From: CAVXDY01 sp963721335
GTDB taxonomy: Bacteria; Actinomycetota; Thermoleophilia; Miltoncostaeales; Miltoncostaeaceae
Assembly (NCBI GenBank): GCA_963721335.1
Contig: CAVRIV010000001.1
Location: forward strand, 583,931 to 647,930
Reading direction: 5' to 3'
Length of the DNA stretch: 64,000 nucleotides
Each line of letters starts with the position of its first letter. Position 1 is the first letter of the stretch. The position numbers were made by a program, and so were the translations under genes. Below are positions 37,438-45,855 of this stretch, piece by piece. The notes beneath the pieces were generated by a model. The model saw only the letters and a program-made list of their open reading frames with translations, was not told where the DNA came from and made no database searches.

Positions 37438-37900
37438 GTGGAGCCGAACGCCGCCGGCCGTGCCCCCTTGGAGCCCGTCTCAGCCACGGGGGAGGGGCTG
37501 CGCGAGGAGCCCGTCGTGGCCGTCGAGCTTCCGGCCGTCCCCGGGTCGCTCGCGCTGGTTCGTCAGGTGCTCGCGGGCGTCGCGGAGGCCGTGCACGTCC
37601 CGGACCGTGCCCTCGACGACCTGAAGGTGGCGGTCACCGAGGCGTGCACCAACGTGGTGCTGCACGCGTACGAGGGGGTGGCGGAGCAGGGGCCGATGCT
37701 CGTTGAACATCTGGCATCGGGCATCCCGGCTGGTCGTGCGGGTGAGCGACGCGGGGACGGGGATGGTTCCCCGGCTGGACCGCCGCACCTCCGGGCTCGG
37801 CCTCGGCCTGCGGCTGATGGCGATGCTGACGGCCGAGGTGAGGATCGTCACGAACCCCGGCCGGGGGACCGCGGTGTGGATGACGTTCGACCTCCCGTGA
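37438..37900 (+). CDS. Anti-sigma-type histidine kinase-like ATPase (RsbW family), frameshifted
   Basis: About 153 residues. The N box is LKVAVTEACTNVVLHAYEG, and after the break the G boxes appear as VSDAGTGMVPRLDRRTSGLGLGLRLM with the final GTAVWMTFDLP. One extra T in CTCGT-T-GAACATC near 37706 splits the two halves. Such proteins phosphorylate STAS antagonists and sequester sigma factors; the STAS-GAF-ANTAR gene on the other strand could be a partner. GTG 37438 is the likely start. Its TGA overlaps a GTG at 37897 that may start the topoisomerase gene. Confidence 0.82.
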
Positions 37901-37973
37901 GCGCCCCCGCCGCACGCCCCGCGCCGCCAGGGCGCACGCGCTGCCGGCGCTGAGGCACAGCTCCGACGGCGAG

Positions 37974-38960
37974 GTGGGGTTCACCCGCCGGCGCCAGGGC
38001 CGCGGTTGGCGCTATCTCGACGATCGCGGCCGGACGATCCGCGGCTCGCGGCGCGCGCGGATCGAGGCGCTCGCCATCCCGCCCGCCTGGCGCGACGTGT
38101 GGATCTGCCGCTCCTCGCGCGGGCACCTCCAGGCCACCGGCGTCGACGCCGCGGGGCGCAAGCAGTACCTCTACCACCCGGCGTGGCACGAGGAGCGCCA
38201 GCGCGAGAAGTTCGAGCGCATCCTGCGGTTCGCCGACGGCCTGCCGAGCCTGCGCACCACGGTCGACGGACATCTGCGCAGGCGCCGCCTGACCCGCGAG
38301 AAGGCCCTCGCCACCGCGACCAGGCTGCTCGACCGCACCCACATCCGGGTCGGGACGGAGGAGTACGCATCCGAGAACGGGACCTACGGCCTCGCAACGC
38401 TCCGCTCGCGCCACGTGCGCCTCGACGGCGACACGCTGATCCTCGACTTCGAGGGCAAGGGGGGCACCGGCCAGCATGCCGAGCTCACCGACGCCCGCGT
38501 GGCGCGGGTGGTCGCGGAGATGGACGCCCTGCCCGGATACGAGGTCTTCAAGTACCTCGACGAGGACGGCGACCCCGTGGACGTGCGCTCGGACGACATC
38601 AACGCCTACCTCAAGGAGCAGATGGGCGAGGACTTCTCGGCCAAGGACTTCCGCACCTGGGCCGGCACGGTGGCGGCGGCGGTCGCGCTGGACGAGGTCG
38701 GTCCGCTCGAGGGCGCGCGGGAGCGCCAGCGCGCGGTGGCGCGGGTCTGCCGCGTGGCCGCCGAGCTGCTGGGCAACACGCCGGCGATCTGCCGGGCGAG
38801 CTACATCGACCCGCGCGTGATCGACCACTTCCAGGACGGGGTCACGATGTCGTCGCTCATGGGGAAGGTCGAACGGGGTCTGGCCGCCGGCCACTCGGCC
38901 GAGGAGCTCGCCGTTCTGGCGCTCCTGCGCCGCGGACTCAGGGAGCGGGTCGCCGCCTGA
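37974..38960 (+). CDS. DNA topoisomerase IB (poxvirus-like)
   Basis: At least 328 residues. Relaxes supercoils via a 3'-phosphotyrosine. Landmarks: IPPAWRDVWICRSSRGHLQATGVDAAGRKQYLYHP in the N-terminal part, LLDRTHIRVGTEEYASENGTYGLATL, EFEGKGG-like core with the catalytic Arg/Lys, DFRTWAGTVAAAVAL, and the nucleophile Tyr in CRASYIDPRVID. Family-like residues continue upstream in frame (LRHSSDGEVGFTRRR), so the GTG at 37974 is probably not the real start; GTG 37897 overlapping the previous stop would fit if one base is wrong near 37940. Confidence 0.9.
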   Translation: MGFTRRRQGRGWRYLDDRGRTIRGSRRARIEALAIPPAWRDVWICRSSRGHLQATGVDAAGRKQYLYHPAWHEERQREKFERILRFADGLPSLRTTVDGHLRRRRLTREKALATATRLLDRTHIRVGTEEYASENGTYGLATLRSRHVRLDGDTLILDFEGKGGTGQHAELTDARVARVVAEMDALPGYEVFKYLDEDGDPVDVRSDDINAYLKEQMGEDFSAKDFRTWAGTVAAAVALDEVGPLEGARERQRAVARVCRVAAELLGNTPAICRASYIDPRVIDHFQDGVTMSSLMGKVERGLAAGHSAEELAVLALLRRGLRERVAA

Positions 38961-39098
38961 TCACCTCCCGATCGAGTCAGCGTTTGCGCGCCGATCGGCG
39001 CGGGTAGTGCCGCCACCGACGCGGGGCGGCGGCGTGAAGGGCGCCGCCCCGCGCTCGGGGCCGCCACAATGACCCCGCCGCAGCCACCCCCCTGGGCC

Positions 39099-39344
39099 TC
39101 ACCCCTCCGGGCTCGCGTCGAGGTGCGCCTCGGGGACGAGCCCACCGCTCTCGACGCGCGTCCCGTGCCGACCCTCCTTCAGACGCTCCTCCGCCTGCGC
39201 GACAGCGGCGAGCCGCTCCTCGAGCTGGGCGACCTGCGCGAGCCCCTCGGACGTCGCCGCCGACTCCCTGCGGCACCGCTCGAGGGCGTCCTCCACCCGC
39301 TGGCGCTCCTCCCGCAGGAGCGTTCGCCAGCGCTCGTCGTTCAT
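39099..39344 (-). CDS. Small coiled-coil protein, DksA/TraR-like N-terminus
   Basis: 81 residues. The first 60 are a charged helical hairpin (WRTLLREERQRVEDALERC ... LEERLAAVAQAEERLKEG) like the coiled coil of DksA/TraR proteins, but the zinc finger that normally follows is absent. GAGGAGGTGCGCAG precedes the ATG. Function unknown; it may be a shortened secondary-channel-type protein. Confidence 0.55.
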   Translation of the reverse strand: MNDERWRTLLREERQRVEDALERCRRESAATSEGLAQVAQLEERLAAVAQAEERLKEGRHGTRVESGGLVPEAHLDASPEG

Positions 39345-39412
39345 CTGCGCACCTCCTCGGTTCTGATCCGCCTACCCGATCTCGGAACGCCGGAAACGCC
39401 GATCTCCGCTCG

Positions 39413-40090
39413 TCACCGGATCGCCGCGCCGAGCGGCGCACCGGCGATCGTCTCGACGAGCTCGGCGAGCGAGCGGTGCACGGCGACGGCGCCGGCCGCC
39501 GTGAGCTCCTGCTCCGAGTAGCCGCCGGTCAGTACGGCCACGCAGGGGACGCCGGCGCGCCGGGCCGCGCGGCAGTCCCAGGTCGAGTCGCCGATCATGA
39601 CCCCCGGACCGCCGCCGGCCCGGGCGAGCCCGGCCTCGATCACGTCGGGCTCGGGCTTGGTGGCGTCCACGTCCGCGCCGGTCACGCACGCAGTGATCAC
39701 GTCGCGGGCGCCGAGGAGATCGACGTAGTGCTCGGCCTCCTCGGGCTTCGACGAGGTGGCAAGGACCACCGCCCGCCCGCCGCGCGCCAGCGCGACCAGG
39801 GCGTCCCGGGCGCCCGGAAGGGGCTCGATCTCGTCGATCATCTCCCCGTAGAGATCGCTCTCGGCGGCGCGGATCGCGTCACCCGCCTCCTGCTCGACGT
39901 CGTCTCCGGCGAGCGCGGCGACCATCTGGTCGCCCCCCAGCCCGATGTGGCGGTGGACCTCCCACAGCGGCCGCACGACCCCGTGACGGCGGAAGGCCCG
40001 GAACCACGCGAGGGCGTGCTGATAGTTGCTGTCAACCAGGGTCCCGTCGATGTCCACGAGCGCGGCCGGGAGGCCGTCCCGCCCGGTCAT
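39413..40090 (-). CDS. HAD-superfamily hydrolase (phosphoglycolate-phosphatase-like)
   Basis: 225 residues. The four HAD motifs are seen: DIDGTLVDSN (nucleophile Asp), VVLATSSK, ...TKPEPDVIEAGL (Lys) and GVMIGDSTWDCRAARRAG. A helical cap domain of about 65 residues sits after motif I. Likely a small-molecule phosphatase of the PGP/beta-phosphoglucomutase-like subgroup. It starts three bases upstream of nothing coding; the next gene at 40093 ends two bases before its ATG, so they are probably co-transcribed. Confidence 0.9.
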   Translation of the reverse strand: MTGRDGLPAALVDIDGTLVDSNYQHALAWFRAFRRHGVVRPLWEVHRHIGLGGDQMVAALAGDDVEQEAGDAIRAAESDLYGEMIDEIEPLPGARDALVALARGGRAVVLATSSKPEEAEHYVDLLGARDVITACVTGADVDATKPEPDVIEAGLARAGGGPGVMIGDSTWDCRAARRAGVPCVAVLTGGYSEQELTAAGAVAVHRSLAELVETIAGAPLGAAIR

Positions 40091-40092
40091 GC

Positions 40093-40566
40093 TCAGGACG
40101 GGAGGTCGTGCTCGGGCGAGCTCGGGCTGCCCGGGCCGGGCTCGTGGCCCGTGCGACCGGTCTTCCGCTCCACCTCGCGCTCGACCCGCCCGTCCTCCCG
40201 CTCGAGCAGGATCAGCGTCGAGAGGACCCCCACGACGAGCGCCAGCGCGCCCGCCAGCACGATCATGTAGCCCACGGTGGCGCCCATTCCGTCCGTCTCG
40301 AAGGGGCCGGGCACGAAGCTGAGGACCAGGCCGGCGACGGCTCCCACCACCGCGCCGATCGCGGCGAAGAGGAGAGCGCTCTGGGTGACGGTGCGGTTCA
40401 CCCCGCGCCGGGTGCTCGGATCCTCGCCCTTCACGTGGGGCGTCACCTCTTGGACCGCGTCCGCCTCGCCCACCGCCTTGGCGATCGTCTCCTCCCGCGA
40501 CTCCGGGTCGGAGGCCGTGGGGGGATGCGGGTCAACGTTCGCGGGATGCTGCTCGTGCTCGGCCAT
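40093..40566 (-). CDS. Membrane protein with two transmembrane helices
   Basis: 157 residues. An acidic, disordered N-terminus (~65 residues, including DPHPPTASDPESREET) leads to two helices, SALLFAAIGAVVGAVAGLVL and VGYMIVLAGALALVVGVLSTL, then a charged tail. No enzyme motif. The ATG at 40566 is close to the end of a truncated uracil-DNA glycosylase frame at 40578. Confidence 0.75.
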   Translation of the reverse strand: MAEHEQHPANVDPHPPTASDPESREETIAKAVGEADAVQEVTPHVKGEDPSTRRGVNRTVTQSALLFAAIGAVVGAVAGLVLSFVPGPFETDGMGATVGYMIVLAGALALVVGVLSTLILLEREDGRVEREVERKTGRTGHEPGPGSPSSPEHDLPS

Positions 40567-40577
40567 CTCCGCGGATC

Positions 40578-40808
40578 CTACCCGTCCCGTCCCCCGGCCA
40601 AACGCCTCGCGGCGGGCTGCTCCCCGACCACCATCAGCCGCGCCGACGCGGGTCCCTCGCCGAAGACCGTCTGGGTGCCGCACCGCCACAGGTGGCACGC
40701 CGTGCAGCCGGCGGCCCGCTCCCGGAGCTCGGTCAGCGTGGCGCGCTCGGGGATGAGGTCGGTCGCGGCGGTCACGATCCGGCGATACCCGCGCACGCCG
40801 TGTCTCAT
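40578..40808 (-). pseudogene. Truncated uracil-DNA glycosylase (family 4/5-like), N-terminal remnant
   Basis: 76 residues. LTELRERAAGCTACHLWRCGTQTVFGEGPAS and RLMVVGEQP match the start of iron-sulfur uracil-DNA glycosylases (first Cys pair of the cluster, then the GEQPG motif). The protein diverges right after GEQP and stops within 12 codons, so the rest (two more Cys, catalytic HPS-type motif) is missing. I see no continuation in any frame nearby, unlike the other frame-broken genes, so this looks like a real truncation. Confidence 0.7.
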
Positions 40809-40856
40809 GCGCTTTCGCGGGGTTTTCGCGAGCGGCCACGGGGGAACCGAAGCGCC

Positions 40857-41861
40857 ATGCGCGTGGTCATCACCGGTGCCACCGGCAACATCGGCACCAG
40901 CCTCGTGGACGCCCTGCTCGCCGACGAGCGCGTCGAGGCGATCGTGGGGATCGCCCGGCGGATCCCGTCCATCCGGCCCCCGCGCACGACGTGGACGGCG
41001 CTCGACGTGGGTCGCGACGACCTCGCCGCGGCCGTCCACGGCGCCGACGCGGTCGTGCACCTCGCGTGGACGATCTCGCCCTCGCACGACGCCCGCGCGA
41101 TGTGGCGCACCAACGTGCTCGGCAGCCGCCGCGTGGCCGAGGCCGCGGCCGGCGCGGGCGTGCCGGTGCTCGTGCACGCGTCGTCGGTGGGCGTCTACGC
41201 TCCCGGCCCGAAGCACCGCGGCGTCGACGAGGACTGGGCGCGGACCGGGACGCCGACCAGCCTCTACGCGCGGCACAAGGCCGAGGCCGAGCGGCGGCTC
41301 GATCAGATCGAGCGGGCCGCGCCCGCCATGCGGGTGGTCCGCATGCGCCCGGCCCTGTGCTTCAAGCGGAACGCCGCCTCGGGCGTGCGCCGCCTCTTCG
41401 TGGGACCGCTGCCGCCGCGCGCCCTCATGCGCCCCTCCCGCATCCCCGTGGTCGCCGACATCCCCGGGCTGCGCTTCCAGGCGGTGCACACGGACGACGT
41501 CGCGGAGGCGTACCGGCTGGCGCTGACATCCGACGTGCAGGGCCCGATCAACGTCGCCGCCGAGCCGGTCCTCGATGGGGCCACGCTGGCGGACGCTCTC
41601 GGGGCGCGGACCGTGCGCGTCCCGCCCGGCGTGGCCCGCGCCCTGCTGGCCGCGACCTGGCGGCTGCGGCTCCAGCCGACGTCACCCGGGTGGCTGGACA
41701 TGGCGCTCGGCGTGCCGCTGATGGACACGACCCGGGCACGGGCGGCGCTGGGATGGGCTCCGCGGCACTCGAGCCGCGACGCCCTCCGGGAGCTCCTCGA
41801 GGGCATGGCGGACCGCGCCGGCGCCCCGACCCCGCCCCTGGCGCCGGGGCTCCTTCCGTGA
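40857..41861 (+). CDS. NAD-dependent epimerase/dehydratase (extended SDR)
   Basis: 334 residues. Cofactor motif VITGATGNIGTSLVDAL, catalytic YARHKAEAE (YxxxK) and the Ser-bearing VHASSVGVYAPG are present; the C-terminal half carries HTDDVAEAYRLAL and a mature Rossmann-partner fold. Extended SDRs of this kind act on nucleotide sugars or 3-beta-hydroxysteroids/flavonols; specificity is not visible. The stop TGA overlaps the GTG start of the next gene (GTGA), implying a joint pathway with the zinc dehydrogenase. Confidence 0.88.
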   Translation: MRVVITGATGNIGTSLVDALLADERVEAIVGIARRIPSIRPPRTTWTALDVGRDDLAAAVHGADAVVHLAWTISPSHDARAMWRTNVLGSRRVAEAAAGAGVPVLVHASSVGVYAPGPKHRGVDEDWARTGTPTSLYARHKAEAERRLDQIERAAPAMRVVRMRPALCFKRNAASGVRRLFVGPLPPRALMRPSRIPVVADIPGLRFQAVHTDDVAEAYRLALTSDVQGPINVAAEPVLDGATLADALGARTVRVPPGVARALLAATWRLRLQPTSPGWLDMALGVPLMDTTRARAALGWAPRHSSRDALRELLEGMADRAGAPTPPLAPGLLP

Positions 41862-43030
41862 GGGCGGTCGTCTGGCACGGCCGGGAGGACGTGCGGGTCG
41901 ACGAGGTGGCCGACCCCGTGGTCCGCGATCCCACCGACGCCGTGGTGCGGGTCACCTCGACGGCGATCTGCGGGTCGGACCTGCACCTCTACTCCAAGCT
42001 CTGGCCGGTCATGAGGCCGGGCGACGTGATCGGGCACGAGGCGATGGGGGAGGTCCTGGAGGTCGGCCCGGAGGTGACGAGCGTCGCTCCGGGGGACCGC
42101 GTGGTGGTGCCCTTCAACATCTCCTGCGGCGCCTGCTTCTTCTGCGAGCGCGACCTCTACTCCCAGTGCGAGACCACCCGCGACGAGGGGCCGCTCGCGC
42201 GCGCCGCCGGCCTGCTCGGACGCGGCAAGGGCGCCTCCCTCTTCGGGTACACCCACCTGTACGGCGCCGTGGCCGGCGGGCAGGCGGAGCTCCTTCGGGT
42301 GCCGCACGCCGATGCCGGCCTCATCCCGGTGCCCGAGGGCCCTCCGGACCACCGCTTCCTGTTCCTCTCCGACGTGCTGCCCACGGCGTGGCAGGCCGTG
42401 GAGTACGCCGACCCCCCGCGCGACGGCACCCTGGCCGTGTGGGGCCTCGGGCCCATCGGCCAGATGAGCGCGCGGATGGGGCTGCTGCGAGGGGTGCGGG
42501 TGATCGCCGTGGACCCGGTCGCGGAGCGCCTGGAGATGGCGGCCCGCCATGGCGTCGAGACCCTGGATTCACGAGGGGTCGATGACCCCGCCGAGGCCAT
42601 GCTGGAGATGACCGGCGGCCGCGGCGCGGACTCCGTGATCGACGCCGTCGGGATGGAGGCGTCGGGCTCGCGGATCGACTCGTTCCTGCAGGCGAGCAAG
42701 ATCCAGCTCGACAAGACCCACGCGCTGCGCCAGTGCATGAAGGCCGTCCGCCGCGGCGGGACCCTGTCCCTGTCCGGGGTCTACGGCGGCCCCATGCAGA
42801 TGTTCCCGCTGGGAGACCTCTTCGACATGCAGGTCCAGCTGAGGATGGGCCAGGCCAACGTGCGGCGCTGGACGCCGGACATCCTGCCGCTTCTCACCGA
42901 CGAGGACCCGCTCGGCGTCGATGACCTCGTCACGCACCGCCTGCCGCTGTCGCGCGCGCCCGAGGCCTACCGCATGTTCCAGCGCAAGGACGACGGCTGC
43001 GTCAAGGTCGTCCTCGACCCGGCCGGGTAG
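41858..43030 (+). CDS. Zinc-dependent alcohol dehydrogenase (FDH-like/threonine-dehydrogenase group)
   Basis: 390 residues. Catalytic zinc: Cys of ICGSDLHLY, GHEAMGEV, and structural zinc Cys in ISCGACFFCERDLYSQC. The NAD motif is VWGLGPIGQMSARMG. The insert around YGAVAGGQAELLRVPHADAG and the length match the glutathione-independent formaldehyde dehydrogenase-like subgroup. GTG start at 41858 is fixed by its overlap with the epimerase stop. Substrate not determinable. Paralogue of the fragment at 1-261. Confidence 0.9.
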   Translation: MRAVVWHGREDVRVDEVADPVVRDPTDAVVRVTSTAICGSDLHLYSKLWPVMRPGDVIGHEAMGEVLEVGPEVTSVAPGDRVVVPFNISCGACFFCERDLYSQCETTRDEGPLARAAGLLGRGKGASLFGYTHLYGAVAGGQAELLRVPHADAGLIPVPEGPPDHRFLFLSDVLPTAWQAVEYADPPRDGTLAVWGLGPIGQMSARMGLLRGVRVIAVDPVAERLEMAARHGVETLDSRGVDDPAEAMLEMTGGRGADSVIDAVGMEASGSRIDSFLQASKIQLDKTHALRQCMKAVRRGGTLSLSGVYGGPMQMFPLGDLFDMQVQLRMGQANVRRWTPDILPLLTDEDPLGVDDLVTHRLPLSRAPEAYRMFQRKDDGCVKVVLDPAG

Positions 43031-43048
43031 CCCCGGCCCCCCTGAGGA

Positions 43049-43937
43049 TCAGGCGACCGGAAGGGCGGGGCGCGCGAGGGTCCTGGACGCCTCCGCGGCC
43101 GCGGAGACGCAGAGCCGCGTGAGGCGCGCCTCCTCCCTGGCTCCAGCGATCGGTCGGAGTGGAGAGGCCCACCGACCCCACCACCGCGCCGCGGGCGTCC
43201 CGCACCGGCGCGGCGACGCAGCAGCAACCGATCGCGAGCTCCTCGAGGTCGTGGCCCACGCCCGTCTCGCGCACGGTCCTCAGGTTGCTCTTGATGCTCC
43301 GGCGCCGGACGAGCGTTCGCGGGGTCAGGGCCGTGAGGTGCTGCTGCCCGAGGTAGTCGTCGATCGTGTCGTCCGGGCATCCGGCCAGGAGCACCTTGCC
43401 GAGGGCGGACGCGTGGGCCACACGGCTGAATCCGACCTCGAGCCCCCCGACGTGCAGCGTGCTCGACCCCTCGACCACCTCGGCGACGGCGATCTCGCCT
43501 CCGCGGAAGAGCGCGAGATAGGCGTCCTCCTCCGCCTCGGCCGCGAGGCGCTTGAGGGCGGGCCGAAGGGTGCTCACCACGTCGAGGCTCTCCTGGAAGA
43601 GGCGGGAGAGCGACGCGACCTTCCCGCCGAGGCCGAAGCAGCCGTGGCCGAGGCGCACGACGTAGCCGCCGTCCTCGAGGGTGTGGAGGACCCGGTAGCT
43701 CGTCCCCAGACTGATCCCGAGCTGCTGGGCGACCGCCTTGGCCGGGATCGGCCGTGGGGAGCTGGCGATCACCTCCAGCACGTCGAGGGCGCGCCGGACC
43801 GAGCTGAGCGAGTCCTTCGACTCCGGCTCGCGGGCGATGACCGTCGCCCGCAACGCGGCGCCGCGCATCCCGGCCCTGCCCCCCTCGGTCACCGGCCCCC
43901 CACGGACGACGCACCTTGCAACGATCGTCGCGAGCAT
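43049..43937 (-). CDS. IclR-family transcriptional regulator, frameshift near C-terminus
   Basis: About 290 residues. The winged helix is LSSVRRALDVLEVIASSPRPI ... AQQLGISLGTSYRVLHTLEDGGYV, followed by the effector domain (ALGKVLLAGCPDDTIDDYLG, GVGHDLEELAIGCCCVAAPV). After TDRWSQ one extra G near 43145 throws the frame; in the other frame the protein ends EEARLTRLCVSAAAEASRTL... at a TGA (43051-43049). Start could be 43937, GTG 43892 or ATG 43868. Divergent from the amidohydrolase operon, which it probably controls. Confidence 0.88.
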
Positions 43938-43980
43938 ACGATGGGAGGCCGAACCTGGCCAGTTCTCCGCATGCCGGAGT

Positions 43981-44020
43981 ATTCGCCCGTCGCCCGGGTG
44001 GCCCGAATGCGGGCGAATGC
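43981..44020. promoter_or_regulatory. Candidate IclR operator in the divergent promoter
   Basis: Perfect inverted repeat ATTCGCCCG (43981-43989) and CGGGCGAAT (44010-44018), with a second dyad GCCCG-AATG-CGGGC at 44001-44014 and two direct CGAATGC copies ten bases apart (44004 and 44014). It sits between the IclR gene and the amidohydrolase start at 44060. Confidence 0.5.
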
Positions 44021-44059
44021 AGGAAGCTCGGCCCCCGACTACGCCTTCAGGGGGGTCTC

Positions 44060-45133
44060 GTGTATCGCAGCGCTGCAGGTGACGAGTACTTCGTCGTGGA
44101 TGCCCATCTCCACTACTGGGATGGCAGCCCGGCGAACCAGAAGAACAAGTACGGCGCGGGCTTCATCTCGTGCTTCTACGACTACCACTCGGGCCTCTCG
44201 CCGGCCGAGTACGTCTGGCCGCGCGAGAAGTACGAGAAGTACGACCAGGACACGATGATGCAGGACCTCTTCGTCGACGGCTACGACGACATCGGGATCC
44301 TCCAGTCCACCTACCTGTCCGACTTCTACGTCAACGGCTTCAACACGACCGAGCGCAACGCGATCATGAAGGAGAAGCACCCCGACCGCTTCATCCTCAA
44401 CAGCGCCTGGGACCCTCGCGAGGAGGAGGCGGGGCTCGCCGCCTTCGAGGAGAAGGTCGAGAAGTACAAGATCAAGGGGGTCAAGCTCTACACCGCGTCG
44501 TGGCACGGTGACTCGCACGGGTGGAGCCTGAAGGACCCCTGGGCGGAGAAGTACCTCGAGAAGTGCGTCGAGCTGGGCGTGAAGAACATCCACGTCCACA
44601 AGGGGCCGACGATCTGGCCGCTCGACAAGGACAGCTTCGACGTGGCCGACATCGACTACGCCGCCACCGCGTTCACCGACCTCAACTTCATCGTCGAGCA
44701 CGTCGGCATGCCGCGGATCGAGGACTTCTGCTGGATCGCGGTGCAGGAGCCGAACGTCTACGGGGGCCTGGCGGTGCTGATGCCGTTCATCCACCCGCGG
44801 CCGAAGTACTTCGGGGACGTGATGGCCGAGCTGCTCTTCTGGCTCGGCGAGGACCGGCTCCTGTTCTCCTCCGACTACGCCCTCTGGCACCCGAAGTGGC
44901 TGATCGAGAAGTTCGTCGACTTCGACCTGCCCGAGCAGACCACCGCGGAGACCGGCGTGTCGCTGTCGGTCGAGGCCAAGCAGAAGATCCTCGGGCTCAA
45001 CGCCTGCAAGCTCTACGACATCGACCCGGTCGAGCACGGGGCGCGCCTGAAGGTCGACGAGTTCGGCCAGAAGGCGTCCACCGGCCCCGGCCCGCAGGCC
45101 GAGGGCGCGCTGGCCGAGGAGGTCAAGGCATGA
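44060..45133 (+). CDS. Amidohydrolase-family protein of the Prm/Mim monooxygenase accessory set
   Basis: 357 residues. A TIM-barrel amidohydrolase with VVDAHLHYWDG (HxH after strand 1), KGVKLYTASWHGDSHG, NIHVHKGPTIWPLD, FIVEHVGMP and LFSSDYALWHPKW (final Asp). The long loop SCFYDYHSGLSPAEYVWPRE and the IDYAATAFTDLNFIVEHVG stretch are, as I recall, distinctive of the protein encoded after prmABCD/mimABCD in propane- and ketone-oxidising actinobacteria; its reaction is not settled. GTG start with AGGGGGG four bases ahead. Overlaps the next gene by ATGA. Here no oxygenase gene is near. Confidence 0.88.
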   Translation: MYRSAAGDEYFVVDAHLHYWDGSPANQKNKYGAGFISCFYDYHSGLSPAEYVWPREKYEKYDQDTMMQDLFVDGYDDIGILQSTYLSDFYVNGFNTTERNAIMKEKHPDRFILNSAWDPREEEAGLAAFEEKVEKYKIKGVKLYTASWHGDSHGWSLKDPWAEKYLEKCVELGVKNIHVHKGPTIWPLDKDSFDVADIDYAATAFTDLNFIVEHVGMPRIEDFCWIAVQEPNVYGGLAVLMPFIHPRPKYFGDVMAELLFWLGEDRLLFSSDYALWHPKWLIEKFVDFDLPEQTTAETGVSLSVEAKQKILGLNACKLYDIDPVEHGARLKVDEFGQKASTGPGPQAEGALAEEVKA

Positions 45134-45855
45134 CCGTCAGCGTCGACGCCGTGTGGGAGGCGATCGACGGCGTGATCGACCCCGAGCTCGACCGCTCGCT
45201 GGTCGAGCTCGACTTCGTGCGATCGGTCGAGGTGGGGGAGGGCGACGTCCGCGTCGCCCTCCGCCTCCCCACGTACTGGTGCTCCCCCAACTTCGCGTAC
45301 CTGATGGTGGGGGACGCCCACGAGGCGGTGGCGCGGCTGCCCGGCGCCGAGCGGGTGCGGGTCGATCTGGTCAACCACTTCGCCGGCGAGCGGATCAGCG
45401 AGTCGATCCAGGCGGGCCTCTCCTTCCAGGAGGCCTTCCCGGACCAGGCGGAGGGCGAGCTCCACGAGCTCCGCCGCAAGTTCCGCCTGAAGGCGTTCGT
45501 CGTGCGCCAGGAGCCGGTCCTCCGGGCGGTGCGGCAGACGCTCGGCGACGCCGGCGCGGTGGCCCTGCTCCTGGGCGACGGATCGCCGCCCGACGGGGTG
45601 GAGGCGACGGAATGGTCGGAGTACCTGCGCCGTCGCCGCGACCTGGGGATGGGGCAGGCGCCGGCTGAGCTGGTCTTCACCGACGCCCAGGGCGCCCCCC
45701 TGGCGGCCGACGGGCTCGACATGTACCTGCGCCTCGCGCGCTCGGTGCGCATCAGCCTGCAGTCGAACACCGAGTTCTGCACCGGCCTGCTCGCCGCGCG
45801 GTACGACGGCGAGGGCGGAGTGGAGACATGGCAGCAGCGGGAGGTGGTGGCATGA
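45130..45855 (+). CDS. DUF59/MIP18-like iron-sulfur assembly protein of the Prm/Mim accessory set
   Basis: 241 residues. The N-terminal ~85 residues form a DUF59 domain (AIDGVIDPELDRSLVELDFV, LRLPTYWCSPNFAYLMVGDA with the conserved Cys; PGAERVRVDLVNHF). A helical C-terminal half follows (RRKFRLKAFVVRQEPVLRAV ... LDMYLRLARSVRISLQSNTEFC). Such proteins help load iron or iron-sulfur centres. Its start (ATGA) overlaps the amidohydrolase stop and its stop overlaps the next ATG, so the three genes are translationally linked. Confidence 0.88.
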   Translation: MTVSVDAVWEAIDGVIDPELDRSLVELDFVRSVEVGEGDVRVALRLPTYWCSPNFAYLMVGDAHEAVARLPGAERVRVDLVNHFAGERISESIQAGLSFQEAFPDQAEGELHELRRKFRLKAFVVRQEPVLRAVRQTLGDAGAVALLLGDGSPPDGVEATEWSEYLRRRRDLGMGQAPAELVFTDAQGAPLAADGLDMYLRLARSVRISLQSNTEFCTGLLAARYDGEGGVETWQQREVVA

